Shown here: positions 53,183 to 63,042 of the stretch, in pieces
Layout: each line of letters opens with the position of its first letter
Numbering within the stretch: position 1 is the first letter of the stretch
NCBI RefSeq assembly: GCF_007830515.1
Contig: NZ_VLKT01000032.1
Span: 26,443-90,442, forward strand
Direction of reading: 5' to 3'
Length of the DNA: 64,000 bases
Source of the DNA: Mesorhizobium tianshanense
GTDB lineage: Bacteria; Pseudomonadota; Alphaproteobacteria; Rhizobiales; Rhizobiaceae
Translations under genes and position numbers: made by a program
Notes under the pieces: model-generated
Seen by the model: only the letters and a program-made list of their open reading frames with translations
What the model was told of the DNA's origin: nothing
Databases searched by the model: none

Positions 53183-54937
53183 TTGAGCACGCTGCTGCGC
53201 ATTACCCGTATGAATTTGCAGCACCCGTGGCAGGTCGCCTTCGCCATCGGCTCGACACTGGTAGCGGTAATCCTCCAGTTGCTCATTCCCAAGCTTCTCG
53301 GCGAGGCCGTCGACCAGACCCAGATAGCCATTCGGGGCGGTGCCACGGGGGCCGCGGCAGAACAAGCGCTCTGGATCTCGGCTCTCCTGCTGCTCGCGGT
53401 CAGCGCGCTGCGCGGCCTTTTCACGATGATGCAGAACTATTTTGCCGAAGCGGTCGGGCATCACATCGCATATGAACTGCGCCTCGCCTGCTACGAGAAG
53501 ATCCAGCGTCTCAGCTTTTCCTTTCACGACCAGGTGCATTCAGGCGATCTGATCACCATCGGCCTGCTCGATCTCGAAGGCGTGCGGATGTATTTTTCCA
53601 CCGCCCTGGTTCGCGCCCTGCTGCTCACCATGCTGATCGGGATCGGCGCCTACATGCTGATCTCCACCGACCCGGTGCTCGGTCTTCTTGCGCTTAGCTT
53701 CGTACCTTTCGTCGGCTGGCGCTCGTCCGTCACACAGCTTAGGCTGCGAGCCACCTGGCTCGATCTGCAGGAGCGGCTTTCGGTCTTAAGCCGCGTGATG
53801 GAGGAAAATCTCGGAGGCATCCGCGTCGTCCGCGCTTTTGCGGCACAGGCTTATGAGATGCTGAAGTTCGATCGCGCCTCGAAGAACGCGCTCGACCTCG
53901 CCCACGACCGCGTTGACATCTACGTGCCCAACACGTCGGCGATGACCTTGTCCTTCTTTTTCGCCATGGGATTGGTCCTCTGGATCGGTGGCAACAAAAT
54001 CATCGCCGGCGAGATCAGCGTCGGGACGCTCGCCACGTTCCTGACCTTCATGACGATCCTGCAAATGCCCGTGCGCCAGATTGGCCTGATGGTCAATGCA
54101 TTCGCCCGCGCTTCCACTTGCGGTTCGCGCCTTTTCGGTCTCCTCGACCAGGATATTACAATCAGGGATGCTCCCGACGCCAGACCGCTCGAGATCAGCG
54201 AAGGCACTCTGCGCTTCGACAATGTCTCCTTTGCATATCCCAGCACCGAAAACCGGGCGATTGTGAAGAACATCAACTTTGAGGCCCGTAGGGGTGAGAC
54301 AATCGCGATCGTCGGTCCGCCGGGTTCGGGCAAATCGACGATGGCTCACCTGATCCCCCGCTTCTACGACGTCACCGGGGGCGCCATCACCTTTGACGGG
54401 CAGGACATTCGCAAGGTCACCCTAGCAACTCTTCGCAAGGCGGTCGCGGTCGTACAGCAGGATGCATTCCTGTTCACCACCACGATCGAGAACAACATCG
54501 CTTATGGCGATCCCTGGGCGAAGGAACAGCGGATTGAGCGCGCTAGCGAATCCGCCCAACTGCACAACTACATCCTAGGCCTACCAGCAGGCTACGAGAC
54601 GGTCGTGGGCGAACGCGGCATCTCTCTCTCGGGCGGCCAGCGCCAGCGTCTCACGATTGCGCGCACCACGATGCTGCGCCCGTCGGTCGTCGTTTTCGAC
54701 GACTCGACCGCCGCGATCGATGCCGCCACCGAGCAGCGCATCCGCGCGGCGATGCGGCGGTTCGCTAAGGAGCGGGTGACAATCATCATCGCCCACCGGC
54801 TGAGCTCGCTCATGCACGCCGACCAGATCCTCTTTATTGACAACGGCGAGATCGTCGAGCGCGGCACCCATGAAGAGCTTTTGGCGAAGCGAGAACGCTA
54901 CAAGGCCCTTTACGATCTGCAGATACGCTCCGAGTGA
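53183..54937 (+). CDS. ABC exporter half-transporter with degenerate Walker B
   Basis: A 584-residue half-transporter: six membrane segments (residues ~20-310) and an ATPase domain. Walker A is GPPGSGKST, signature LSGGQRQRLTIA. Walker B is VVVFDDSTAAID, with Asp where the catalytic Glu normally is. This marks the degenerate-site subunit of a heterodimeric exporter. Start taken at TTG 53183, though ATG 53210 is possible. The partner gene follows after 33 bases. It lies downstream of nif genes, so symbiotic expression is likely but not proven. Confidence 0.85.
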   Translation: MSTLLRITRMNLQHPWQVAFAIGSTLVAVILQLLIPKLLGEAVDQTQIAIRGGATGAAAEQALWISALLLLAVSALRGLFTMMQNYFAEAVGHHIAYELRLACYEKIQRLSFSFHDQVHSGDLITIGLLDLEGVRMYFSTALVRALLLTMLIGIGAYMLISTDPVLGLLALSFVPFVGWRSSVTQLRLRATWLDLQERLSVLSRVMEENLGGIRVVRAFAAQAYEMLKFDRASKNALDLAHDRVDIYVPNTSAMTLSFFFAMGLVLWIGGNKIIAGEISVGTLATFLTFMTILQMPVRQIGLMVNAFARASTCGSRLFGLLDQDITIRDAPDARPLEISEGTLRFDNVSFAYPSTENRAIVKNINFEARRGETIAIVGPPGSGKSTMAHLIPRFYDVTGGAITFDGQDIRKVTLATLRKAVAVVQQDAFLFTTTIENNIAYGDPWAKEQRIERASESAQLHNYILGLPAGYETVVGERGISLSGGQRQRLTIARTTMLRPSVVVFDDSTAAIDAATEQRIRAAMRRFAKERVTIIIAHRLSSLMHADQILFIDNGEIVERGTHEELLAKRERYKALYDLQIRSE

Positions 54938-54970
54938 TGACATGATGATCGAGTATGGGGACGGGCGCTG

Positions 54971-56884
54971 ATGGCCCAAGAGGACGCCGACGAACTCGAA
55001 ACCGAACGCAATAACGTCCGTGACGACGGCAGACGCCCTCCCCGCGCGGTTGTCGGCTCGCACCGTATCGAAGAGGAGATGTTCGGCCGGGCTTTCGACC
55101 AGAACGTGATCCGGCGCATTTGGGCTTTCGCGCGTCCCTACAAGGCCAAGCTATTCATCTCGGTTTCCGCATTGCTGATCTTCACCGGCACGCAGCTTCT
55201 CATCCCATTGATCATCAGCTACGCGATCGACCACAGTATGACTCAGGGAGGCATCGATCGCTCCGCCCTACTGGCGGCGTCCGGCGCGTTGCTTCTCGCG
55301 ATTTTGGTCAATTTCGGCGCCGGCTACACACAGGAAACCGTGGTGGGGAAAACGGCCGAGAATGTCCTCTTCGACATACGCCGCGCCATGTTCGCCCGTC
55401 TGCAGAGGGTTTCGCTCTCCTTCATGGACAAGACCGAGGTTGGACGCCTGATGTCCCGTCTGCAAGGCGACGTCAACTCCATGCACGAGTTCCTCGAAAA
55501 CTCATTATATTCCGTAGGCGATATTGCGCTTCTCTTCGGCATCGTTTTCGTGATGCTGTGGCTCGACTTCCGCCTCGGCCTCCTGACGCTCTCGGTCCTG
55601 CCGATCCTGTTCATCGTCCGCATCTTCTGGCTGCCGCGTGCGCGCGACGCCTTCATGGCTGCGCACGAGACCAATTCGGTCGCCAACGGCGCGCTGGCCG
55701 AAGCCATTCACGGCGTGCGCACCGTTCAGTCCATGGACCGCCAGCAGGTCAATTTCATTCTCTATGACGACAAGGCCCTTGCCAATCTCAGGACTCACCT
55801 GATTGCTTCCAAATATGCACAGGTCATGGTGCCGATCGTCGACAGCCTCACCGGTCTCGCGATGGCTCTCGTCATCGTCGTCGGCGGCTCTATGGTCCTG
55901 AATGTCCGCATCGACGTCGGCGTGTTGGTCGCCTTCCTATTCTACATCCAGCGCTTCTTTGATCCTATCCGCTCGCTCACTCTGCAGTATTCGATCATGC
56001 AGCGCGCAATGGCCTCCGGAAAGCGCCTGACCGATGTGCTCGACGTCAAGATCGACGTCCAGGACAGACCGGACGCGAGGGCGCTTTCGCCCGAAATGAA
56101 CGGCTCGGTCGAATTCAGGAACGTCACCTTCGGCTACAATCCCAACCATCCTGTGCTGAAAAATGTCTCCTTCCGGGCCAATCCCGGCGAGACGGTCGCC
56201 TTGGTCGGGCCGACGGGTTCTGGTAAGTCGAGCGCGATGGCCCTCGTCCACCGTTTCTATGACGTCCAGCAGGGCCAGGTGCTGGTCGGCGGACATGATG
56301 TGCGCGATCTCACCCAGGAATCGCTCGGCCGCCAAGTCGCCATGGTGCTGCAGGAGCCGTTCCTGTTCACCGGGACGGTCTTCGAGAACATTCGCTACCA
56401 TAAGATGGAAGCCACGCGCGACAAGGTGATCGAGGCCGCCAAGGCGGTCGGCGCCCACGACTTCATCATGAGCCTTGCCAACGGGTATGAAGCCCAACTC
56501 GGCGAACGGGGCAGCAACCTTTCTCTCGGCCAGCGCCAGCTTATCAGTTTCGCCCGTGCTCTCGTTGCCGACGCCAAGATCCTCGTGCTCGACGAGGCCA
56601 CCGCCAACATCGACAGCTACACGGAAATGCTGATTCAGAAGGCTCTGATAAAACTGCTTGAAGGCCGCACTGGCCTCGTCATCGCCCACCGCCTTGCCAC
56701 GATCCGGGGTGCCGACCGCATCATCCTGCTTCAGGATGGCCAAGTCATTGGGACCGGCAACCACGACCAACTAATGGCCCTTGGGGGGCTCTATTCCAAA
56801 CTTTACAATCTCAACTACGCCTCCTTTGACGACATTCCCGAAGAGGAACCCGATACGACCGTTTCAGGCGCCTCCCAGACCTGA
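54971..56884 (+). CDS. ABC exporter half-transporter with catalytic Walker B
   Basis: A 637-residue half-transporter with an N-terminal acidic extension (~45 residues), six membrane segments and an ATPase. Walker A is GPTGSGKSS, Walker B ILVLDEATANID keeps the Glu, and the signature is LSLGQRQLISFA, with Leu for the usual first Gly. Degenerate signature here and degenerate Walker B in the partner build one inactive and one active site, as in known heterodimeric exporters (TM287/288 type). The substrate is unknown: a peptide, lipid or drug. Confidence 0.87.
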   Translation: MAQEDADELETERNNVRDDGRRPPRAVVGSHRIEEEMFGRAFDQNVIRRIWAFARPYKAKLFISVSALLIFTGTQLLIPLIISYAIDHSMTQGGIDRSALLAASGALLLAILVNFGAGYTQETVVGKTAENVLFDIRRAMFARLQRVSLSFMDKTEVGRLMSRLQGDVNSMHEFLENSLYSVGDIALLFGIVFVMLWLDFRLGLLTLSVLPILFIVRIFWLPRARDAFMAAHETNSVANGALAEAIHGVRTVQSMDRQQVNFILYDDKALANLRTHLIASKYAQVMVPIVDSLTGLAMALVIVVGGSMVLNVRIDVGVLVAFLFYIQRFFDPIRSLTLQYSIMQRAMASGKRLTDVLDVKIDVQDRPDARALSPEMNGSVEFRNVTFGYNPNHPVLKNVSFRANPGETVALVGPTGSGKSSAMALVHRFYDVQQGQVLVGGHDVRDLTQESLGRQVAMVLQEPFLFTGTVFENIRYHKMEATRDKVIEAAKAVGAHDFIMSLANGYEAQLGERGSNLSLGQRQLISFARALVADAKILVLDEATANIDSYTEMLIQKALIKLLEGRTGLVIAHRLATIRGADRIILLQDGQVIGTGNHDQLMALGGLYSKLYNLNYASFDDIPEEEPDTTVSGASQT

Positions 56885-57009
56885 TGTCTCGCCGGACTTG
56901 TCTGAGGTACTGTCCATCGACTTTCAGGCGTGCCGTCGGACGCTGAGGCCGCCACCAACGATGAAGCAGGCAGCACAGGCGCCCACAAGGCATGGCTCAA
57001 GCGACAGCA

Positions 57010-57250
57010 CGCCACGGCGCGAGCGCGTTGTTCCCCAACGTGCACCGAGGCCGGCTGAGCGCCGACAGCGTCCAGACGCTCCTGGCCAAGCAGGTGCGCG
57101 TCGCCAGCGAGAGATGTCCATCATTGGCGTCCAAGCAAGTGTCGCCGCACGTGCTGAGGAACAGCGCAGCGATGGAACTGCTGCAAGCAGGCTTCGTTTG
57201 CTCTGTGATCGCGCTGTGGCTCGCTCTCATAGTTCGCGGCATAAAGTTCA
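57010..57250 (+). mobile_element. Tyrosine recombinase C-terminal fragment
   Basis: The plus strand reads ALFPNVHRGRLSADSVQTLL, then SPHVLRNSAAMELLQAG and a final VIALWLA. This is the catalytic end of a phage-type integrase. The usual HxLRH reads HVLRN, and the protein breaks off before the catalytic Tyr. It is a remnant marking past recombination between the ABC genes and nodL. Confidence 0.65.
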
Positions 57251-57269
57251 ACGACGTTGAAGCGCTTCC

Positions 57270-57839
57270 TTATGTCCTCAGCAAGGTCGTCATGGCCACC
57301 CGAGCCGGACTTCCCACGACCTTTGCCCCTGCGGGAACATCTCGCGTGACCACGCTGCCAGCGCCCACGACCGCATCATCGCCAATCGTGACGCCCGGGA
57401 GAATGATTGCACCACCGCCGATCCAGACACGGCTGCCAATGCGGACAGAACGCCCGACCTGCAGCCCAGCCTGCCGCTGCTCAGGATCATGTGGATGATC
57501 GGCGGTATAGATCTGCACTGCAGGCCCGATTGCCGTCAATTCGCCAATCGTCACTTCTACTACGTCAAGGATGACGCAATTGAAGTTGAGGTAGACGCTG
57601 GCTCCGATCCGGATGTTGAAGCCGTAGTCGCAGTAAAAGGGCGGACGGATGACCGCTCCGGGCCCAACCTCTGCTAGCCGCTCGGACAAGAGCGCATGCC
57701 ACTGCTCGGCGGTTTGGCCCAATGTATCATTGTACCGCTTCAGCCAAGCCCCAGTGGCCAGCAGGTCAGCTTGGATCTCCGGATCCGCCGCATTATACAA
57801 CTCGCCTGCGAGCATCTTCTCTTTTTGACTGCGTATCAT
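57270..57839 (-). CDS. nodL: NodL, acetyltransferase for Nod factor
   Basis: A 189-residue left-handed beta-helix acetyltransferase. The N terminus (KEKMLAGELYNAADPEI) and hexapeptide repeats (residues ~75-180, e.g. VWIGGGAIILPGVTIGDDAVVG) match NodL and maltose O-acetyltransferases. NodL adds an O-acetyl to the non-reducing end of the chitin oligomer of Nod factors, from acetyl-CoA. In a symbiosis island NodL is the better call than maltose acetyltransferase. No nod box was found in the 300 bases upstream. Confidence 0.85.
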   Translation of the reverse strand: MIRSQKEKMLAGELYNAADPEIQADLLATGAWLKRYNDTLGQTAEQWHALLSERLAEVGPGAVIRPPFYCDYGFNIRIGASVYLNFNCVILDVVEVTIGELTAIGPAVQIYTADHPHDPEQRQAGLQVGRSVRIGSRVWIGGGAIILPGVTIGDDAVVGAGSVVTRDVPAGAKVVGSPARVAMTTLLRT

Positions 57840-58152
57840 GTTTCCTCGTCAGATCGTATCCCGTGGTGTTAGGCGGCACTAACGACCCAGTCGGCAAGTG
57901 TCCAGCGGTCGAGTTGTTCCTTGCCGCTTCAGATGTGCGCCTGACGATAGAACGGAAAGTGATCGGTGTATGTGGATTCCAGCGCCTGGGCGACGGCTGC
58001 CTTCCCGTCCCCTTTCCCACACCACGCTCGAACATCCCAATGACCATATCAATCCCGGCATTATACGCAGGGTCGTCCCCAGACTGCACAGGGAACGCCA
58101 TGGAGCGCTTCGACAACGATTTTGATCTCCAATCAGACAGCAAATTTCATGG
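57840..58152. other. No clear gene between nodL and LLM oxidoreductase
   Basis: About 310 bases with overlapping open frames but no recognised protein. A nod box could not be found on the nodL side. Confidence 0.4.
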
Positions 58153-59181
58153 TCAGCCGACTTGAGCCATGATTTCGGATTGAATCGTCGTTGCGGTGTA
58201 TAGGGAAGCATCTAGCGGCAGATCCCCAAATGCCAGTTGACAAAGAAGGTAGTTGGCACCTGCCTCTTCCAACTGACCAAACAGAGCTTTTCGCACAGAA
58301 GCTGCCGATCCTACTACGCACAATTCACTCTCGATTGCTGCATCGAAGGTCAGCGGCAGGTTTGGTGGAGTCGGGATGGCATTGAGGTCGTAAAGGAATT
58401 TGAAGCTCTTAAGCCATCGTTCGTAAGCAGGTGCCGCCAGCGAATACGCATCTGCTTCAGAACGCCCAATCACTACCATTCGGAGCAATCCAAGAAATGG
58501 TGCTCGCTCGTCCGCCTCGGTTTTGTGCTCTCGACCGGCGCGGAAGGCATCAGTAGTTCTGCGAACGGAAGAGGAAGGTCCCACACACGCGATATTTGCG
58601 CCATTAGCCGCGGCCCAGCTTGCCGGCTCGGGTCGATTGGTGGCGATCCAGGTCGGCGGATGCGGCCGCTGATGAGGTCTTAGCGTCAAAGGAACGCCAT
58701 TCAGTTCAAAATGGCGGCCTTGATAAGATAGCGTGCCGCCCTTCATCGCATTAATAAGGATCTCGCTGGCTTCCGCATACTGGCCTGGCGCCGCGTCCGC
58801 ACCAATCCCGAAGTAACCCAATTCGGTGGGAAAAGAGCCGCGTCCTATACCGAGTTCGAGCCTGCCACCACTCAATTGGTCAAGCATACAGATCTCTTCG
58901 AACGCACGCAGCGGATGATAAAGGGCAAGTAGCATTACCAACGGGCCGACACGAAGGCGCTGGGTGCGCTGGGCGACGCTCGATAAGAACAGATTCGGCG
59001 ATGGGCCTCTCCCATGCGGGGTACAGTGATGCTCTGCCAGATGATATGCATAGAAACCGAGGTGATCGCACGCCTCTGCCAGCATCAGGCGATCCGCGTA
59101 TTGTCGGGCCATATCGCGGCCGTCCTCGTCCAGGTGATCGAAGATGCCGAAGGTCAGGGTTGAAGGAAAGGCGTTTCTCAC
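58153..59181 (-). CDS. LLM-class flavin-dependent oxidoreductase (second)
   Basis: A 342-residue luciferase-like protein. It has FGIFDHLDED at the start, YHLAEHHCTPHG near residue 47, GRLELGIGRGSF near 105 and PPTWIATNRPEPASWAA near 175. It uses reduced flavin to oxidise an unknown substrate. It is a different subfamily from the one at 16 kb. It is separated from the hisC-like gene by ~85 bases in the same direction; the two may be co-transcribed. Confidence 0.82.
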   Translation of the reverse strand: MRNAFPSTLTFGIFDHLDEDGRDMARQYADRLMLAEACDHLGFYAYHLAEHHCTPHGRGPSPNLFLSSVAQRTQRLRVGPLVMLLALYHPLRAFEEICMLDQLSGGRLELGIGRGSFPTELGYFGIGADAAPGQYAEASEILINAMKGGTLSYQGRHFELNGVPLTLRPHQRPHPPTWIATNRPEPASWAAANGANIACVGPSSSVRRTTDAFRAGREHKTEADERAPFLGLLRMVVIGRSEADAYSLAAPAYERWLKSFKFLYDLNAIPTPPNLPLTFDAAIESELCVVGSAASVRKALFGQLEEAGANYLLCQLAFGDLPLDASLYTATTIQSEIMAQVG

Positions 59182-59267
59182 TCGATTTCTCCAAGTTTAA
59201 CGCAGGAAGTTCTCTTGCTTGCGATGATCAAGCAATTCAAAGATATAGAGGTGTGTGATCGCTCGGA

Positions 59268-60416
59268 TTATCGCCCGCGTAGCGCGGAAGCAGAGCCTGA
59301 TGCTGCCCAACGTCTGGACCTTGGCATCTTTAAGCTTCCAGAAATATCTCTCGCGGCTGCAAGGAATGCATCCATCTGTTCTTTTGTGCCGATGCTGACG
59401 CGGATGTAATTTTCCAAACCTTTATCAGGAAAAAAGGCCACAAGTATCTTTTGCCTTTCCAAGGCTGCCTGCCACCATGAGCCGTCCTGTCCCGCTGGCG
59501 CACGGGCTAACACGAAATTTGCATGGGATGGTGCTACTGAAAATCCAAGTTGCAACAGCGCCAAGGTGACCCGCTGTCGTTCACGCTTGATGTGTTTGTG
59601 GTTGTCTGCATAAGCGTCGCGATGAGCAAGGATGCTGATACCAACCGCATGCCCAATCACATTCATGTTGAAGACGTTCTGGATGTTGCGCAGCCTGCCA
59701 ATAATTTCGGGGTGACCGAAACCGAAACCGACGCGAACGCCGGCGGTGGCATAGCTTTTCGAAAACGTTCTTAAGACCAGAAGGTTCGAATAACGATCGA
59801 TGAGGCGCAGACCATTGTCAGGTGCAAAGTCGACGTAGGCCTCATCCAGGACGATCAAGCGGTCCGATTGTGCTAGGAGGCGTTCGATATCGGCCACCGG
59901 AACAAACGTTCCGGTGGGATTGTTCGGATTGGCCAACAGAATGAACTTGGCGTCTTTTGCAGGGCCGAAAAGCAATTGCTCAACCGGCAAGGAATGAGCT
60001 TCGCCGCATCCGATTTCGAGAAATTGAGCGCCCTGCAACATGGCAAGTTTGCGGTTGAACGAAAAACCTGGCGACATCATCGCCACGCTGTCGCCCGGGG
60101 CAAGGAAAGCTCTGTAGATGAGCCCGAGCAGTTCAGACGATCCGTTACCGGCAATCACCTGATCCTTGGAGACGCCGTAGGCATTGGCGGCTGCTTCCCT
60201 CAAGCTGATGTTGTCGTCTTCTGGATATAGATACTGCCGTTCGAGAGCCGCAATCGCACTTTGCATTATGATTGTCGGCAACGGAAATGGGTTCTCATTC
60301 GTGTTTAGTTTGACGCAACTTGTATCCGGCGCTGGTCGGTCGGATGGCAGAGCCTCTAACTGTCTCGCCACTTGCGAAAGTGACGAAAGCACACTTTGCA
60401 TTTTTGCATCGGACAT
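59268..60416 (-). CDS. hisC: Histidinol-phosphate aminotransferase-like enzyme
   Basis: A 382-residue fold-type I aminotransferase. NTNENPFPLP at residue ~38 and GNGSSELLGLIYRAF, then the PLP lysine in TFSKSYATAGVRVG near residue 220, match HisC and related aromatic aminotransferases. HisC converts imidazole-acetol phosphate to histidinol phosphate. As a second copy in an island it may have another substrate. The C-terminal ~20 residues after DISGSLK are basic and probably not part of the fold. No neighbouring his genes. Confidence 0.82.
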   Translation of the reverse strand: MSDAKMQSVLSSLSQVARQLEALPSDRPAPDTSCVKLNTNENPFPLPTIIMQSAIAALERQYLYPEDDNISLREAAANAYGVSKDQVIAGNGSSELLGLIYRAFLAPGDSVAMMSPGFSFNRKLAMLQGAQFLEIGCGEAHSLPVEQLLFGPAKDAKFILLANPNNPTGTFVPVADIERLLAQSDRLIVLDEAYVDFAPDNGLRLIDRYSNLLVLRTFSKSYATAGVRVGFGFGHPEIIGRLRNIQNVFNMNVIGHAVGISILAHRDAYADNHKHIKRERQRVTLALLQLGFSVAPSHANFVLARAPAGQDGSWWQAALERQKILVAFFPDKGLENYIRVSIGTKEQMDAFLAAARDISGSLKMPRSRRWAASGSASALRGR

Positions 60417-60677
60417 ATTCTTCTCCGTTTCCAGTCGCAGAGGGCATCCGGCATGAGCTGATGGTCGAGAGCGACATGGCCGACAAAGCGGCGATCACAG
60501 CGCTGCTTCACGCCACCTTTGTTAGGGACGCCGACTGCCGTGAGGTCCGGCGGGCTGCCCTCCATCGGATCGAATTGGCGCCGACGCGGGGGGGGGGTGC
60601 ATCCACTCGTCATCGGGCCAAGGCCCGCCAAACCACCAACGCTTGATTTGTCCCAGCTATTCGCCTCAGTCGTCCTT

Positions 60678-62483
60678 TCACAGACGCTTGATCTCGATGC
60701 CGTATTTCCTCAGCACGTAGCCAATCTGGCGCGGCGTCAGTCCAAGCAGGCGCGCCGCCTTTGCCTGCACCCAGCCACATCTTTCCATGGCCGCGATGAC
60801 ACGCTCGGCATCGGTCATCCTCGCACCATCTGAGTAGGCTGCGCCGGCAGACGCTAGAGGTGGCTGCCCAGCGACGGCAGGCGGGATTGCAACGGCGGTA
60901 GAACCAGCGGCCGCAGCCGGCGGTGTGGTCACGATCGGCTCCGGTTGCTGCGCGATCTTGCCCGATCGGCTCTTGCACAGCGCCACGGAAAAGCACTGGC
61001 CGTGGCAGCAGGAAAAGTCGTTTCTCCCGATTGATGGTCCCGCCGCCATGATCGCTGTCCGGTGCACGCAATTTTCGAGCTCGCGAATGTTGCCGGGAAA
61101 ATCACAGTTCGTCAGTACTTCAATCGCACTCGGATCGAAGGTCAGCGTACGGCCGTTCTCATCGTTGAAATTCTTGAGAAACTCAGCCGCGAGGAGCGGA
61201 ATATCACTGCGCCTTTCGCGTAACGCCGGCACCAGCAAGGGAACCACGCTGATGCGGTAATAGAGGTCGGCGCGGAACTCGTTCCTTGCAACCGCCTCTT
61301 CCAGGTTCTTGTTCGTGGCGGCAATCACGCGAACATCGACCTTAATGGTCTGGTTGCCGCCGACGCGCTCGAACTCCTGCTCTTGCAGCACGCGCAGTAA
61401 CTTTGCCTGGAACGAGGCCGAGATCTCGCCGATCTCGTCCAGGAACAACGTCCCCTTGTCGGCGAGCTCAAAGCGCCCCTTGCGCGAATTGAACGCGCTG
61501 GTGAAGGCACCCTTCTCATGACCGAACAATTCGGATTCCAGGACTGTCTCAGGCAGCGCCGCGCAATTGAGCTTGATGAAGGGCCGCTTGGCGCGCGGCG
61601 ACAACTCGTGAATGGCCTTGGCGATCAGTTCCTTCCCGGTACCGGATTCGCCTCGCAACAGAACCGTAATCTTCGCCTCGGCTACCACCGCGACCTTCTC
61701 GAGCAGACCGCGTAGCGCCGGACTGTCGCCAATAATTCCCTTGACGTAAACCTTCTTGCGCTCCCGCGCAGGATGCTTGAGCTCGCGGGATTGCTTTTGC
61801 AGCCGCTCCTTCTCCGCCATCGGTTGCTCGCGGTCGCACGCGAATGAGCGATGCAACTTCACTGTCTGTCCCACCAGGTTGGCGATCACGCGTAGCAGAC
61901 GGAGGTTGTAATCGAGCCAAGATCTTGACCCATCGTCCAGCACGCGGTCGATGGTCAGCGTGCCCACGACGTTCGCATCGACGCGAATGGGAACACCGAT
62001 GAACGACACTCGTATGGTGTCGGAGGCCCCGAGCACGTCCGTGTCGGCGGCACTGAAGGCCGAATGCACCGCTATGTTCTCGGCGACGAGGGGCGTGTCC
62101 GTCGTCACAATCTGGTCGATTGCCTTCCGCGGCAGGTACATCCGGCAGCGCTCATCGCAGCTCTCGCTCCAGCCGGCGCCTACGGTGATGTCCAGTTGGC
62201 CATCACCGTCGAGGAGAGAGATGATGCCGCACCGCATCTGCACAAACGATCGCAGAAGATCGACGACCTTGGCCAACGTGACTTCGAGCCGGGAGGGGGC
62301 GGCGAGTACTTTCGATATTTCGAAGACCCCGGTAAGCGCGCTCTCGTGTGACGGCACAATTGGGACCGCGTTGTTCGTCTCGGGCTTTGAGTTAGCCCTT
62401 TTCGCGTCCTGAAGCGATGTGCAGCATGACGGTGTCTCCCCGGCACTTTGTTCGGATTCGCGAGTATTGTCTAAGTCTAGCAT
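60678..62483 (-). CDS. nifA2: NifA, sigma-54 activator (copy 2), GAFTSA variant
   Basis: A 601-residue activator from ATG 62483 (GAGG upstream). GAF domain residues ~45-200, then AAA+ with Walker A GESGTGKE. The sigma-54 contact loop reads GAFTSA (61494-61511) instead of GAFTGA; the serine codon AGC differs from Gly GGC by one base. Walker B is GTLFLDEIGEIS. The linker has Cys-x4-Cys (CCHGQC), and the C-terminal helix-turn-helix is ERCGWVQAKAARLLGLTPRQIG. The frame is otherwise intact, so it may be an active but altered activator. Some Mesorhizobium have two nifA genes with different roles. Confidence 0.9.
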   Translation of the reverse strand: MLDLDNTRESEQSAGETPSCCTSLQDAKRANSKPETNNAVPIVPSHESALTGVFEISKVLAAPSRLEVTLAKVVDLLRSFVQMRCGIISLLDGDGQLDITVGAGWSESCDERCRMYLPRKAIDQIVTTDTPLVAENIAVHSAFSAADTDVLGASDTIRVSFIGVPIRVDANVVGTLTIDRVLDDGSRSWLDYNLRLLRVIANLVGQTVKLHRSFACDREQPMAEKERLQKQSRELKHPARERKKVYVKGIIGDSPALRGLLEKVAVVAEAKITVLLRGESGTGKELIAKAIHELSPRAKRPFIKLNCAALPETVLESELFGHEKGAFTSAFNSRKGRFELADKGTLFLDEIGEISASFQAKLLRVLQEQEFERVGGNQTIKVDVRVIAATNKNLEEAVARNEFRADLYYRISVVPLLVPALRERRSDIPLLAAEFLKNFNDENGRTLTFDPSAIEVLTNCDFPGNIRELENCVHRTAIMAAGPSIGRNDFSCCHGQCFSVALCKSRSGKIAQQPEPIVTTPPAAAAGSTAVAIPPAVAGQPPLASAGAAYSDGARMTDAERVIAAMERCGWVQAKAARLLGLTPRQIGYVLRKYGIEIKRL

Positions 62484-63042
62484 ATCATCCTCGATCTCGC
62501 GCCGCGAAATCAATGCTCGCGGCATTTGCGCCTGCGACGTCGTCCGGCGCGTAAACGCTCTCGGCAAATGGCATTGTCGCCCGAGCCGTCGTTGACCAGC
62601 ACCAGCGTCTTCTCCCCGCCGGCCGCGGCGTGATCGGCGAGTTGGCTTGCGCGCGGGAGGCCACGCATTGAAGCGTTGCAAGGCGTTGATAGAGATAATC
62701 GAGACGGCGACTTCGGTGGCGGCAGACCGGACTTCCGCAGCCGGCATGCCGCCTGCAACAGGATTGCTGAAAAGATGGTCGCGGAGTTGGGCGCGGTTCA
62801 GGCCCTGGTCACGGGCAAGCGCGAAAAATGCCCGAACATCAAATCGGGGCGCCGTCGTGTAGGGTGCAAAGCGAGGCGGTACCGGAAGCATGGCTTGACT
62901 CTCCTTCCTGAAGTGCGCCGCCGTTCCAGGCTTCTGCCGGACGCAACCGCACGTTGATTGAGCAGACTGGAATGAGGGTTGCTAGTCAATCGAGCTTTCT
63001 TTCATTTGTGAAAAGAAACTCGGCGCCAATGATAGAATTCCA
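62484..63042 (-). other. Region upstream of nifA2 with unknown open frame
   Basis: An open frame in register with nifA2 runs back to 62891 and begins MLPVPPRFAPYTTAPRFDVR, later RSAATEVAVSIISINALQRF. The first ~75 residues look protein-like but are not recognised; after about 62660 the sense continues better in another frame (QLADHAAAGGEKTLVLVNDG). This may be a broken small gene whose last part overlaps the nifA2 leader. It is not counted as part of NifA. Confidence 0.4.

Noticed and set aside
57840..58152. Possible nod box upstream of nodL
   Set aside because: No run matching the nod-box pattern (repeated ATC-N9-GAT with a conserved tail) could be found.
62484..62891. N-terminal extension of NifA2 to 737 residues
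   Set aside because: The extra residues do not match NifA, and a good start with GAGG lies at 62483.
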